This document shows positions 1-7,712 of a stretch of DNA of 64,000 nt, in pieces (position 1 is the stretch's first letter; each line of letters begins with the position of its first letter). Under the pieces are notes generated by a model. The model was not told where the DNA came from. It worked only from the letters and a program-made list of their open reading frames with translations, and searched no databases. This DNA is from VXRD01 sp965242535 (GTDB taxonomy: Bacteria > Latescibacterota > UBA2968): positions 2,480,001 to 2,544,000 of the forward strand of contig OZ251458.1 of assembly GCA_965242535.1 (NCBI GenBank). Direction: 5' to 3'. The translations under genes were made by a program, and so were the position numbers.

Positions 1-99
1 ATCGACCGATCTGAAAAGATCCGTGCGACCTTGCGCCGGGTGATGGCGACGCGAGAGCGGATCCCGGCCGTCACTCGGCCATTCGCGCCGGCTTTGTAA
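1..99 (+). CDS. C-terminal end of an unidentified protein (partial, runs off left edge)
   Basis: Frame 1 is open from the first base to a TAA at 97-99 and encodes 32 residues rich in Arg and Ala, ending RPFAPAL. A plus-strand hairpin with a run of six T lies about 85 bases downstream and has no other plus-strand gene to serve, which supports a gene ending here. The stretch is too short to name a family. It could also be a chance open frame. Confidence 0.4.
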   Translation: MDRSEKIRATLRRVMATRERIPAVTRPFAPAL

Positions 100-182
100 C
101 GGTCGTTACGCAACGCGCAAGCGGGTTCGCGTTGCCGTTCGTCGATTCGTCCCGGTTTTGCAAAATGGTTTCGGCGTGGGTC

Positions 183-220
183 AAACCCACCTATATCTCG
201 AGGATATGGGTGGGTTTTTT
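183..220. terminator. Intrinsic terminator between convergent genes
   Basis: A 15-bp stem (AAACCCACC plus TATATC, pairing with GATATG plus GGTGGGTTT, one G-T pair) has a 5-base loop and is followed on the plus strand by six T. On the minus strand the tail is only TTT, but the stop codon of the epimerase gene lies at 219-221, so the stem may serve both directions. Confidence 0.65.
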
Positions 221-1346
221 AATGGATGAGTCCTTTTCGTTGCAAGGCGCGCTGTGCTTTTGCAAAGCCATCGGTGGCTTTGCGGCCTCGGCCCCAGGCG
301 ACGAGTTCTTCCATGCCGCGTTGAAAATCGACACGGGGTCGAAAGCCCAGTGTTTTTTTGATGCGCGAAATATCCGCCGTGCTGTGGCGGGTGTCGCCGT
401 GGCGATAGGTGCCGGTGAGGGTGGGGGCGAGGTGTTCGAGGCCGAGGATTTTGGACAGGGTCAGGGCGATGTGTTCGATGGAGGTGCCGATCCCGCTGCC
501 CACGTTGAAGGCGCGATAATCGCCATCGGATTTTTCCATGGCGAGCATGTTGGCCCGCACGATGTCGCGGACCGAGATGAAATCGCGCGATTGTTTGCCG
601 TCTTCGTAGATCACGGGGCGTTTGCCGTTTTTGAGGCGGCTCATAAAAATGGCGCCGACGCCCGTATAGGGGTTGGAAAGCGATTGCCGCGGGCCATAGA
701 TGTTGAAGTAGCGCAGGGCAACCGATGGGATGTCGTACGCCCGCCCGATGTTGAGCGCCATGTCTTCTTGGTGCGTTTTGGTTTGCGCGTAGATGGCATA
801 GCAGATGCGTCGGGCGTCTTCCGGGATCGGCACGGGCGACAGGTCCGCGCCGCACGAGGGGCATGGGTGTTCCCATCGCGCCCGTTCGAGTCGGGCGTTC
901 GACCGCAGGCCCGGGTGATGTATGCCGTGTTCCGCGCAGGTGTAACGCCCTTCGCCATAGCTGGTTTGCGACGCCGCGACGATGAGTTTTTCCACCTTGT
1001 GGTCCGCATTGGCGAGGAGGTCGAGCAGGTTCGCCGTGCCCCCTGTGTTGACATCCACGTATCGCTTGATCTCGTATTGCGATTGCCCCACGCCGACCGC
1101 AGCGGCTTTGTGAAAGACGATTTCAATGCCCGCGAGGGCTTTTTTTACGGCGTCGAGGTCGCGGATGTCGCCGCGGATAAATTCGGCGTGGGGGTTGGCG
1201 TACTCCGGCACGGCGCCATGGGGGTGTACCTGCGGATCGAGGTTGTCGAAGATGCGGACGCGATGCCCGCGTCGTACGAGTTCATCGACGAGGTGAGAAC
1301 CGACAAATCCCATCCCGCCGGTGACGAGGATGTTTTTCGGAGACAT
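219..1346 (-). CDS. NAD-dependent SDR epimerase, dTDP-L-rhamnose 4-epimerase-like
   Basis: This 375-aa extended short-chain dehydrogenase has the N-terminal NAD motif TGGMGFVGS (residues 9-17) and the catalytic YAQTK (Tyr186, Lys190). Between about residues 131 and 180 it carries a Cys-rich insertion (Cys137, then CPSC at 162-165) after the motif SYGEGRY. This zinc-ribbon-like insertion is typical of WbiB-type dTDP-L-rhamnose 4-epimerases, so nucleotide-sugar C4 epimerisation for a surface glycan is the best call. UDP-glucose 4-epimerase is the alternative. It is the last gene of a three-gene minus-strand operon, 6 bases after the GT2 gene. Confidence 0.8.
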   Translation of the reverse strand: MSPKNILVTGGMGFVGSHLVDELVRRGHRVRIFDNLDPQVHPHGAVPEYANPHAEFIRGDIRDLDAVKKALAGIEIVFHKAAAVGVGQSQYEIKRYVDVNTGGTANLLDLLANADHKVEKLIVAASQTSYGEGRYTCAEHGIHHPGLRSNARLERARWEHPCPSCGADLSPVPIPEDARRICYAIYAQTKTHQEDMALNIGRAYDIPSVALRYFNIYGPRQSLSNPYTGVGAIFMSRLKNGKRPVIYEDGKQSRDFISVRDIVRANMLAMEKSDGDYRAFNVGSGIGTSIEHIALTLSKILGLEHLAPTLTGTYRHGDTRHSTADISRIKKTLGFRPRVDFQRGMEELVAWGRGRKATDGFAKAQRALQRKGLIH

Positions 1347-1352
1347 GGAGGG

Positions 1353-2282
1353 CTATTCCAAAATTTTTCGGATGTTGAATTTTTCGTTGGACTGCGGGCC
1401 TCGGGTGAACATGTCGGCGAGCAGGCCCGTGCAGACGAATTGCACGCCGATCACGGTGAGGAAAACCCCGAGCATCAGCAGGGGGTCGCGGTGCTGAATG
1501 GTGCCGCTTTTCCACCAAAGCGATGCGATGAAGACGTTGATCAGCATTCCCATGATGCCAAAGACGAGGCCCACTGTGCCGAACAAGTGGAGGGGCCGGC
1601 TCATGTATTTTCCGATGTACATGACGGTGAGCAGGTCGAAAAATCCCTTGAACATGCGGCCCCAACCGTATTTGGTGACGCCAAATTGCCGGGGGTGATG
1701 CCGCACCGGGAGTTCGCCGATGCGGTAGCCTTCCATGTGGGCGAGCACGGGAATGTAGCGATGGAGTTCGCCGAAAACGCGCACGTCTTTGACGACTTCG
1801 CTGCGATAGGCTTTGAGGCCGCAATTAAAATCGTGAATGTCAATGCCCGAGACGCGGCCCGTGACCCAGTTGAAAAATTTGGAGGGCAGGGTTTTGCCCA
1901 AGGGGTCAAAGCGTTTTTTTTTCCAGCCCGAGACGAGGTCGTACCCCTCGTCGAGTTTGTTCAGCAGGTTGGGGATTTCCGCCGGATCGTCTTGCAGGTC
2001 CGCATCCATGGTAACGACATAGGTGCCGCGCGCGCGTTGAAAGCCCGCGGTGTACGCCGCGGCTTTGCCAAAGTTGCGCCGAAACTGGATGACCTTCACT
2101 TGGGGATGGGCAGCGTGTAGTTCTGCGAGGACGTCCATCGAACCGTCGGTGCTGCCGTCGTCGACGAAGAGGACCTCGTAGGTCAGGTCTCGTTCGGCGA
2201 GCGCGTCCCGGATTTGCCGCATGAGCGGGTGCAGGCTCTCTTTTTCATCGAGCAGAGGAATGACGAGTGTGAGGTCGATCAT
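1353..2282 (-). CDS. Family 2 glycosyltransferase, polyprenyl-phosphate sugar synthase type (GtrB/ArnC/DPM1-like)
   Basis: The 309-aa protein begins MIDLTLVIPLLDEKESL and has the GT-A metal motif DADLQDDP. Two C-terminal membrane segments follow (about residues 235-257 and 270-292), as in GtrB and ArnC enzymes that move a sugar from a nucleotide donor to undecaprenyl phosphate at the inner membrane face. The ATG at 2282 is preferred because upstream codons give a Ser/Pro-rich extension unlike the family. Its product would be the donor for the GT39-like transferase encoded just upstream in the same operon. The sugar is not determined. Confidence 0.85.
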   Translation of the reverse strand: MIDLTLVIPLLDEKESLHPLMRQIRDALAERDLTYEVLFVDDGSTDGSMDVLAELHAAHPQVKVIQFRRNFGKAAAYTAGFQRARGTYVVTMDADLQDDPAEIPNLLNKLDEGYDLVSGWKKKRFDPLGKTLPSKFFNWVTGRVSGIDIHDFNCGLKAYRSEVVKDVRVFGELHRYIPVLAHMEGYRIGELPVRHHPRQFGVTKYGWGRMFKGFFDLLTVMYIGKYMSRPLHLFGTVGLVFGIMGMLINVFIASLWWKSGTIQHRDPLLMLGVFLTVIGVQFVCTGLLADMFTRGPQSNEKFNIRKILE

Positions 2283-2368
2283 AGCGCGGGATGGGTTTGA
2301 GGTGGAACGCGGCGGTCGAAAACAAAGATAGCAAAGCGCGGTTTTTTTTGACAAATCCGAATGGGACG

Positions 2369-3931
2369 TCACTCAAATGACAAGACGTAGGTGTCCGGGT
2401 TGGGGATGACGTGAATGACTTCAAAGCGGTCCGGGCGTGCCCGAACCGCGGGAACGAGAAATTCGGGCGTGGATCGGAATCCGAGTTGATCGACCACGAC
2501 GATGCCGATGCCGTTTTTTTCAAAGTCGGCGACGATCTGATCCGGCGTTTTCCACGGGTAGCCCGAGGTCTTGCGGTTGGCGATCGCGTTCATCAAAAAG
2601 GGCTTGCGGCAGGCGATTTTGACGTGTGGATCCGCGTTGTTTTTGATCCATTCTGCGGCGGCGAAGTAGTTGCCCCAGTTGGGCGGAAGTCGTCCGATGC
2701 GGTCCGCGAGGGCGTCGGTCGCAAAGAGATTCGAGGCGAGGAGGAAGAGGCAGAAGAATACGGGGCCAGCGCGAGAGGCGGTTTTCTTCAAAGTTTTGGC
2801 GAGCAGGCCGAGGAGTTCGGCAACGCTGGCGAGCGCGGCGTAGAACAACATGGGAATGGCCGGGACGAGGAAGCGCGTATCTGACCACTCTTGGGGCCAG
2901 AGCATGTGGAGGCCCAAATAGCAGGCGAGATAGACGGCGAGCAGGTGTCGTTTCATCAGGCCGGCGATCAGGGCGTAGAGGATCAAGCCGGAAAACACGA
3001 GGCCGATGAAGGCGTTGACCTCGCCAAAAGAGGGGACAAAGATCCGCGGGATGACGTGCAGGCCATAGATTTCAAAATTGGCACCGATGCGTTCGATCAG
3101 CGTGGGGAATGTGAGAGCCCCTTGTTCCGGGCGGTAGGGGTTGATGCTGAGCAATGAGCGGATGTATTCGTTGCTGCCGAGGGCGGACGTGCGGATTTGC
3201 CACGGGATGGCGAGCAGGAAACTCCCGCCGGCGACGATGCCCGCCTCTTTCCACTTTTTGTGTAGCAAAAAAAAGAGCACGGCCGTGCCCACGAGAAGGA
3301 TGCCCGCGCTGCGAATGTGGTACGCGGCAGTGATGGCGACGGTGGCGAGCGCGAGGGGGCCGTTGGGCGATTCGGCGCAGTGTGCGCGATGCAACAGCAC
3401 GAGTGCCAAGAGGGAAAAGGTCAGAAAGGGGATTTCGGACATGACTTGGTGCGAGAAATCCAACAGGGGAGGCGAGACGAGGCACAACGCGCTCACGCCC
3501 AGGGCCATGGGCAAGCCGGCAAAGCGGCGGATGAGGACGTAGGTGAGCGGGATCGAGATGGCGTAGAGGAGGACCACGAGCCCCTTGAGCGCGATGAGAT
3601 TGCCCGGAAAGGCGAGTTCGACCATGGCGAGGAGAAGCGGAAAGACAAAGGGGTATTTGGTGTGCGGAATGGGGTCGCCGCCTCCGATGGTTTCCGAAAG
3701 CCCGTGTCCACCCGCGAGGGATCGCCCCAAGTTGATGAAGTTGGCGTTGTCGCCACTGAGCGAGAGATTGGCGTCGAACAAGAGCAGGCCCATGATCAAA
3801 CCGCACAGCCCGAGCGCGGGGAGAAAGTAGGGCGTGCTTTCGCATCGCGTCGGGTCAAAGGTCCATTTTGAGGCGCGCGGGGTTGGGGTCGACGGCTTGG
3901 TTTGACGGCGTGCGCGGCGTTTTTTTGCCAT
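2369..3931 (-). CDS. Polytopic membrane glycosyltransferase, GT39/PMT_2-like
   Basis: The 520-aa protein has a basic, Lys/Arg-rich N-terminus, then about ten hydrophobic segments and a soluble C-terminal part after about residue 420. The first extracytoplasmic loop has the sequence SLSGDNANFI, where members of the ArnT/PMT superfamily place their catalytic acid. These enzymes transfer sugars from polyprenyl-phosphate donors to lipid or protein on the outer face of the membrane. It is the first gene of the operon with the GT2 and the epimerase. Its start lies only 23 bases from the end of a MITE-like element, so the promoter probably lies in that element. Confidence 0.75.
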   Translation of the reverse strand: MAKKRRARRQTKPSTPTPRASKWTFDPTRCESTPYFLPALGLCGLIMGLLLFDANLSLSGDNANFINLGRSLAGGHGLSETIGGGDPIPHTKYPFVFPLLLAMVELAFPGNLIALKGLVVLLYAISIPLTYVLIRRFAGLPMALGVSALCLVSPPLLDFSHQVMSEIPFLTFSLLALVLLHRAHCAESPNGPLALATVAITAAYHIRSAGILLVGTAVLFFLLHKKWKEAGIVAGGSFLLAIPWQIRTSALGSNEYIRSLLSINPYRPEQGALTFPTLIERIGANFEIYGLHVIPRIFVPSFGEVNAFIGLVFSGLILYALIAGLMKRHLLAVYLACYLGLHMLWPQEWSDTRFLVPAIPMLFYAALASVAELLGLLAKTLKKTASRAGPVFFCLFLLASNLFATDALADRIGRLPPNWGNYFAAAEWIKNNADPHVKIACRKPFLMNAIANRKTSGYPWKTPDQIVADFEKNGIGIVVVDQLGFRSTPEFLVPAVRARPDRFEVIHVIPNPDTYVLSFE

Positions 3932-3954
3932 TGGTTTTCTCGCTAAAAGATAAG

Positions 3955-4361
3955 TACTCTGTAAATTAAATAATTCGGAAATTCAATTTTTTTATTATCA
4001 TGACGGACGTGATGCCGTACATCAAATAGGCCATCGCCAACCGTGCCCTCCCAAAATCCCATCACCGAAAGCTATCGGGCACAGCGCGCAAGTCCGTCTC
4101 GCAACCAACATCCATTTTGCAACTCCCTTTACAGGCTGGCTCATGTCGTACGATTACAAAAGCGATTTGCGCTGTGCCTAGCCCCTCGGCGCATGAGAGC
4201 GGCATTTTTTGCCTACTTTTTTTTGCTGTTGAAAAAAAGTAGGTCGCCGAAGGCATCGAAGGCAACCAACGATGCTTTAGGACCAAACGCTTTAGAAAAG
4301 CGAGCCTCGTCGGTGCGGGTTGGTGCGTATCAAAATTTGGTATCATTTCATTTACGGAGTA
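3955..4361. mobile_element. MITE-1 copy 1, about 400-bp non-autonomous element
   Basis: The left end TACTCTGTAAATTAAAT is matched in inverted form by the right end ATTTCATTTACGGAGTA. Both ends carry TA, as expected for IS630/Tc1-like targets. The inside matches copies at 34207-34605 and 61993-62384. It has a perfect 12-bp stem (CCTACTTTTTTT with AAAAAAAGTAGG, about 4213-4244) and a second hairpin built on GCATCG/CGATGC (about 4255-4282). It contains no transposase. A 94-codon minus-strand frame inside it is not a convincing gene. The element lies between the divergent GT39 operon and the gene at 4365. Confidence 0.7.
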
Positions 4362-4364
4362 TGT

Positions 4365-4712
4365 ATGAAAACGCGGCCTCGCATTTTGCTATCGGATTCC
4401 AAGGACAATTCCACGGTAGAATTGACCTCGTTTGCATTTTTGAATCTGGGACTCGTGCAGTCCTTGAACAGCGGTGCGTTGAGTCCTGCCGAGGCGATTC
4501 AATATTTTTATCACGCGGATAACTGTCTCTATGTTCGCGAGCATTTCCAAAGCCGAGAAGCCAATGCCATTATGAGCCGCGGGGTGCAGTTGCCGGATTT
4601 GTTCGCGCATCTACCGCCCGAAGAGGCCAGGCGTGCGTTGCTTCACGAATTGGAAGAGATGCGTGCGTTGTGCTCGTCACTTTTGAAAAAGGAACGGGAT
4701 CGGGTCATTTAA
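4365..4712 (+). CDS. Hypothetical protein, 115 aa
   Basis: The protein starts MKTRPRILLSDSKDNSTVEL and is mostly helical, with a Glu/Leu-rich C-terminus (PEEARRALLHELEEM). No membrane segment, signal peptide or known motif is visible. The start was chosen because GGAG at 4356-4359 lies five bases upstream. That GGAG is part of the right terminal repeat of the MITE-1 copy, so the element appears to supply the ribosome binding site. The function is unknown. Confidence 0.6.
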   Translation: MKTRPRILLSDSKDNSTVELTSFAFLNLGLVQSLNSGALSPAEAIQYFYHADNCLYVREHFQSREANAIMSRGVQLPDLFAHLPPEEARRALLHELEEMRALCSSLLKKERDRVI

Positions 4713-4762
4713 TCCGCAATTTCGTTGCACACCGCCTCAAAGAATGATTCGCACTGCGATTC

Positions 4763-5003
4763 TTCCGTCTTCCCTCTCCCCTCTTGTATCTTTGGCCGAG
4801 CACGGGGCATCGCCCTTTTGTGTTTTGAACTGGCTGTCGCCAGTTGTACCCCGCTCGTGCCTTTTGTGGCTAACCCCCTCTTGTATCTTCAGACAGGCAC
4901 GGGGGCCTGTCCCTACGATTGCGATTGCTTCTCCCGTCTCCCGTCTTCCGTCTTCCGTCTTCCCTCTCCCGTCTCCCGTCTCACCTCTCCCGTCTCACCT
5001 CTT
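4763..5003. repeat. CTCCCGT-type minisatellite with an embedded GGACAGGC palindrome
   Basis: The stretch consists of short variants of CCCGTCTC, CCGTCTTC and CCTCTCCC. An imperfect palindrome (GACAGGCACGGGGGCCTGTC, about 4891-4912) lies in the middle. The same combination recurs at 15675-15845. The last 23 bases encode the C-terminus of the glycosyltransferase that ends at 4981. Apart from these repeats nothing else is visible in 4713-4980. Confidence 0.75.
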
Positions 5004-5943
5004 CAAAGAATGATTCGTACTGCGATGCCACGAGGCGGTAGTCGCATTTGGCCAAGACGTTTTCGCGCGCTCTGCGCCCTATTTCCGGATCGACGGGCGT
5101 GCGGGTGAGTTGCAGGATTTGATCGGCAAAAGCGTCCGTGTCGTAGCGCGGGATGAGGTAGCCGCTTTTTCCGGATTCGATGACTTCGCGCAGCGATGGG
5201 AGATCGAAGGCGACGACGTTGCGCCCGAGTGCCATCGCGCCCAAAAGCGAATGCGGGATGAGGTTGAAGGTGGTGGTGATCGCCACGCATCGCGCTCGGG
5301 CTTGGACATCGGGCATCTCGTTTTGCGGGAGGGCGCGCTTGGAGACGTTGGGATAGTTGGCGGGATCGATTTCGGGATTGACGCCCAAAAACTCAAAATG
5401 CACTTCGGGGTCGCGTTCATAGACCTTTGCCATGATGGGTTCGAGGTATTCCCAGCCCATGATGTCGCGCGAGGCAAAGTAATTGCCCACGCACAAGACG
5501 CGCTTGGGATCGGGTTCTTCTTCTTTGAGGGTGAAAATGTCGGGATCGACCGGGCAATACATGACCGCCGAATCCATGTCGTGGTGTTCCATGAGATATT
5601 CGCGGCCCCATTCGCACACGCTGATTTGGTGGGCGAATTTGTACACGGTTTTCGAAAATCGCACGGTGGAGGGCACCCACCAGTGCGTGAGCACAATGGG
5701 AATGCGCGGCCGGAGCTTTTTCCATTTGTAGAGCAGGGCGTATCCCACATCCTGCGTTATGCCGACCCAAATAATATCGGGATTGCGCGGCCATTCGCGT
5801 TTGACGCCTTCGGCCAATCTCGCCCGTTCTTCCTCCCATTTTTTCATGCTTTCGGTGAGGTAAATTTCATGGCCGCGCGCGATCCATTCGCGCAACAAAC
5901 TTTCCTGAACGCCTTCGTGACAGGCATACACCTGAATTTTCAT
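4981..5943 (-). CDS. Glycosyltransferase, GT4-like (GT-B fold)
   Basis: The 320-aa protein starts MKIQVYACHEGVQES. It has the GT-B layout, with an N-terminal acceptor domain and a C-terminal donor-binding domain containing RVLCVGNYFASRDIMGW and, near the end, the serine/glutamate-rich loop VVAFDLPSLREVIESGKSGY. Such enzymes use nucleotide sugars and retain anomeric configuration. It lies in a cluster of sugar transferases and probably acts in surface polysaccharide synthesis. The last codons are written in the minisatellite, so the extreme C-terminus (EEVRRER) may not be original. Its first 78 bases of family-specific sequence are duplicated at 7419-7496. Confidence 0.75.
   Translation of the reverse strand: MKIQVYACHEGVQESLLREWIARGHEIYLTESMKKWEEERARLAEGVKREWPRNPDIIWVGITQDVGYALLYKWKKLRPRIPIVLTHWWVPSTVRFSKTVYKFAHQISVCEWGREYLMEHHDMDSAVMYCPVDPDIFTLKEEEPDPKRVLCVGNYFASRDIMGWEYLEPIMAKVYERDPEVHFEFLGVNPEIDPANYPNVSKRALPQNEMPDVQARARCVAITTTFNLIPHSLLGAMALGRNVVAFDLPSLREVIESGKSGYLIPRYDTDAFADQILQLTRTPVDPEIGRRARENVLAKCDYRLVASQYESFFEEVRRER
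5851..5928. repeat. 78-bp direct repeat, first copy (inside GT4 gene)
   Basis: This stretch is nearly identical to 7419-7496, in the same orientation. It covers codons 6 to 31 of the glycosyltransferase at 4981-5943, encoding YACHEGVQESLLREWIARG and the next residues. The intact gene here is the likely source of the second copy. Confidence 0.85.
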
Positions 5944-5987
5944 CGCAAAATTCTCCGTTCTATTTCCCACACTGAGCAGGATTATTC

Positions 5988-6352
5988 CTATCGCGCAGTT
6001 TTGGGTTGCTTCTCCTTGTATGCGTGAATTGGGTATTGGCGAGCGAGTAGATTTCGGAATATTCCCAGGGTTAAGCGGTTGAATAGGCACCTCTTAGGTC
6101 CGTAGTTGGCGGAAATTTTTCGAATCGCAAACCCCGCTCCGGAGACCAACTCGGCAGCGGTCCTTCGCACAAAAAATCGCAAATGGGTTCAGATATCGGA
6201 GCGTGTTGCCGTTGCCACATCCGATCTCGAGAACGGTTTGCGGCAAACTCGCGTCTAGCATCGAGATCATAATCTAGGCGCGTGTGTGCGTAGTACGATT
6301 CCGTGGGAGTATGCGAGATAGTCGGGCGTTTTTGGAGCCTATCCGATTGCAT
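5988..6352 (-). pseudogene. Decayed SAM-dependent methyltransferase
   Basis: Two pieces of one methyltransferase can be read in different minus-strand frames. The upstream piece gives SYYAHTRLDY and then, after a frameshift near 6270, the SAM-binding motif VLEIGCGNGNTLRYLNP. The downstream piece gives the usual C-terminal segment RFFVRRTAAELVSGAGFAIR and runs to a TAG at 5988. The middle of the family (about 100 residues) is missing. A deletion plus frameshift therefore inactivated it. Methyltransferases of this type are common in glycan clusters. Confidence 0.65.
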
Positions 6353-6541
6353 AACTCGAGCCGATTGGGTATTTTGTCAGCGCGTTGTCTCACGGGTCTG
6401 AAGCGTCGTCAATTTGGAATATTTTTGACATTCAATCCGCGTGAACGGCACTTTTTTTTTATGATGTTTAAGGCGACGGAATATAGGGTTTTGATGGGGA
6501 AAGGTCAAATGCGCGAACTTAGGCCTCAAAAGGACATAGGT

Positions 6542-7378
6542 ATGAGTGCCCGACTGGCGGTTATCATCGTCAACTACAATGCGAGGGACTGGCTTCAGCA
6601 GTGCTTGCGCTCGGTATATGCCCAGGATATGGGCGAAGAACTGGAAATCGTTGTGGTTGACAGTGCCTCAACCGATGATTCGGTCGATATGGTGCGGCGC
6701 GAGTTTCCCGACTGTACGCTTATTGCATCAAAAGAAAATCTCGGCTTTGGCCGCGGCAACAACCTCGGCGCAACCCGGAGTTCAGCTCCGATTTTGCTCT
6801 TTCTCAACCCCGATACGCATGTGACCGCTGGGGCCCTGGTCGAACTGTTGCACTTTATAGAGCAACACCCCCATTGTGGGGCAGGCGGTGGGCAAATCTA
6901 CGATGAGAAGGGGCAACGGGAACTTTCGGCGGGAACGTGGCCGACGCTTTTGAGCCTCATTTTAGACCGCTTGCTAGCGCGCTTTCCGGCACTGCGTGGG
7001 CGTCTGGAACATCTGGCTCACCACCACTACCATTACGAAAAACAACGCGAGGTTGGCTGGGTGACTGGGGCTTACTTGTGGATTCGCCGCGATCTGTTTG
7101 AGCGGTTGGAGGGGTTTGATCCCGCGATTTTCATGTACTACGAAGATGTAGAACTCTGCTATCGCCTGCGGGCAATCGGGTCGCGGGTCTGTTATTATCC
7201 CGGCGCGTCAATCATCCATTATCGCAACAAAGCCCCCATTCGCCAACGGCACCGCAAGCTTTTGATGCTTCGGGGTTTGCGCCAGTTTGCACGCAAGCAT
7301 TACGCTTGCGGCCATCATGGGACCACGCGCTGGGTTGCAGAGCTGTTGTATTTCTTCAATCGATCAAAAAATAAATGA
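6542..7378 (+). CDS. Family 2 glycosyltransferase, rhamnosyltransferase-like (WbbL type)
   Basis: The 278-aa protein begins MSARLAVIIVNYNARDWLQ, carries the GT-A metal site as LFLNPDTHV, and has the C-terminal signature VGWVTGAYLWIRRDLF followed by FDPAIFMYYEDVELCYRL. This pattern is typical of dTDP-rhamnosyl transferases in O-antigen and related pathways. The ATG at 6542 is chosen because it starts the conserved beta strand, with AAAGGAC upstream. Its 3' end overlaps by 23 bases the opposing glycosyltransferase remnant. A rhamnosyl donor would fit the dTDP-rhamnose-4-epimerase-like gene at 219-1346. Confidence 0.85.
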   Translation: MSARLAVIIVNYNARDWLQQCLRSVYAQDMGEELEIVVVDSASTDDSVDMVRREFPDCTLIASKENLGFGRGNNLGATRSSAPILLFLNPDTHVTAGALVELLHFIEQHPHCGAGGGQIYDEKGQRELSAGTWPTLLSLILDRLLARFPALRGRLEHLAHHHYHYEKQREVGWVTGAYLWIRRDLFERLEGFDPAIFMYYEDVELCYRLRAIGSRVCYYPGASIIHYRNKAPIRQRHRKLLMLRGLRQFARKHYACGHHGTTRWVAELLYFFNRSKNK

Positions 7379-7712
7379 CTTTGGGGGGAAACAAAAAAGG
7401 GATCTTTTGCCCCTTGCCTTCGGTGAGGTAGATTTCATGACCGCGTGCGATCCATTCGCGCAACAAACTTTCCTGAACGCCCGGGTGACAGGCATAAAGC
7501 GGAAAAAACCCGATTCCCCATACCAAAGCCGGCGTGTGATACACCGTGCGGGTGTGATTTGGCAAAAGGGAATGGGGGAAATTTGACGGTGCGATGAGCG
7601 TCAGGTCGAGTTCGTTGCGATGGACGAGTTGGCGGGTGAGGCGGTGGATATAGTGCTCAACGCCTGCGAACTTCTCTTTTTGCAGCACTTCAACTGTAAT
7701 GGCGATTTTCAT
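7356..7712 (-). pseudogene. Chimeric remnant: N-terminus of one glycosyltransferase joined to a piece of another
   Basis: The first 72 codons (MKIAITVEVLQKEKFAGVEH and onwards) look like the N-terminus of a GT4 enzyme. The frame then runs into YACHPGVQESLLREWIARGH, a copy of codons near the start of the GT4 gene at 4981-5943, and ends after 118 residues. No donor-binding domain is present. It starts directly after the stop of the GT4 gene at 7713. A recombination or gene-conversion event between paralogues explains it best, and the product is unlikely to be active. Confidence 0.7.
7419..7496. repeat. 78-bp direct repeat, second copy
   Basis: This is the near-identical partner of 5851-5928, in the same orientation and about 1.57 kb away. 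It forms the 3' part of the chimeric glycosyltransferase remnant. The rhamnosyltransferase-like gene lies between the two copies, so recombination between them would delete that gene. Confidence 0.85.

Noticed and set aside
132..2120. A 662-codon plus-strand frame opposite the epimerase and GT2 genes
   Set aside because: The opposite strand encodes two proteins with full family motifs. The plus-strand frame has no recognisable domain and arises from high GC at third positions.
4062..4346. A 94-codon minus-strand frame conserved in MITE-1 copies 1 and 3
   Set aside because: In copy 2 the frame is shifted in the hairpin region, changes follow base pairing rather than codon positions, and the translation has no recognisable features. 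It is open because the element is, not because it codes.
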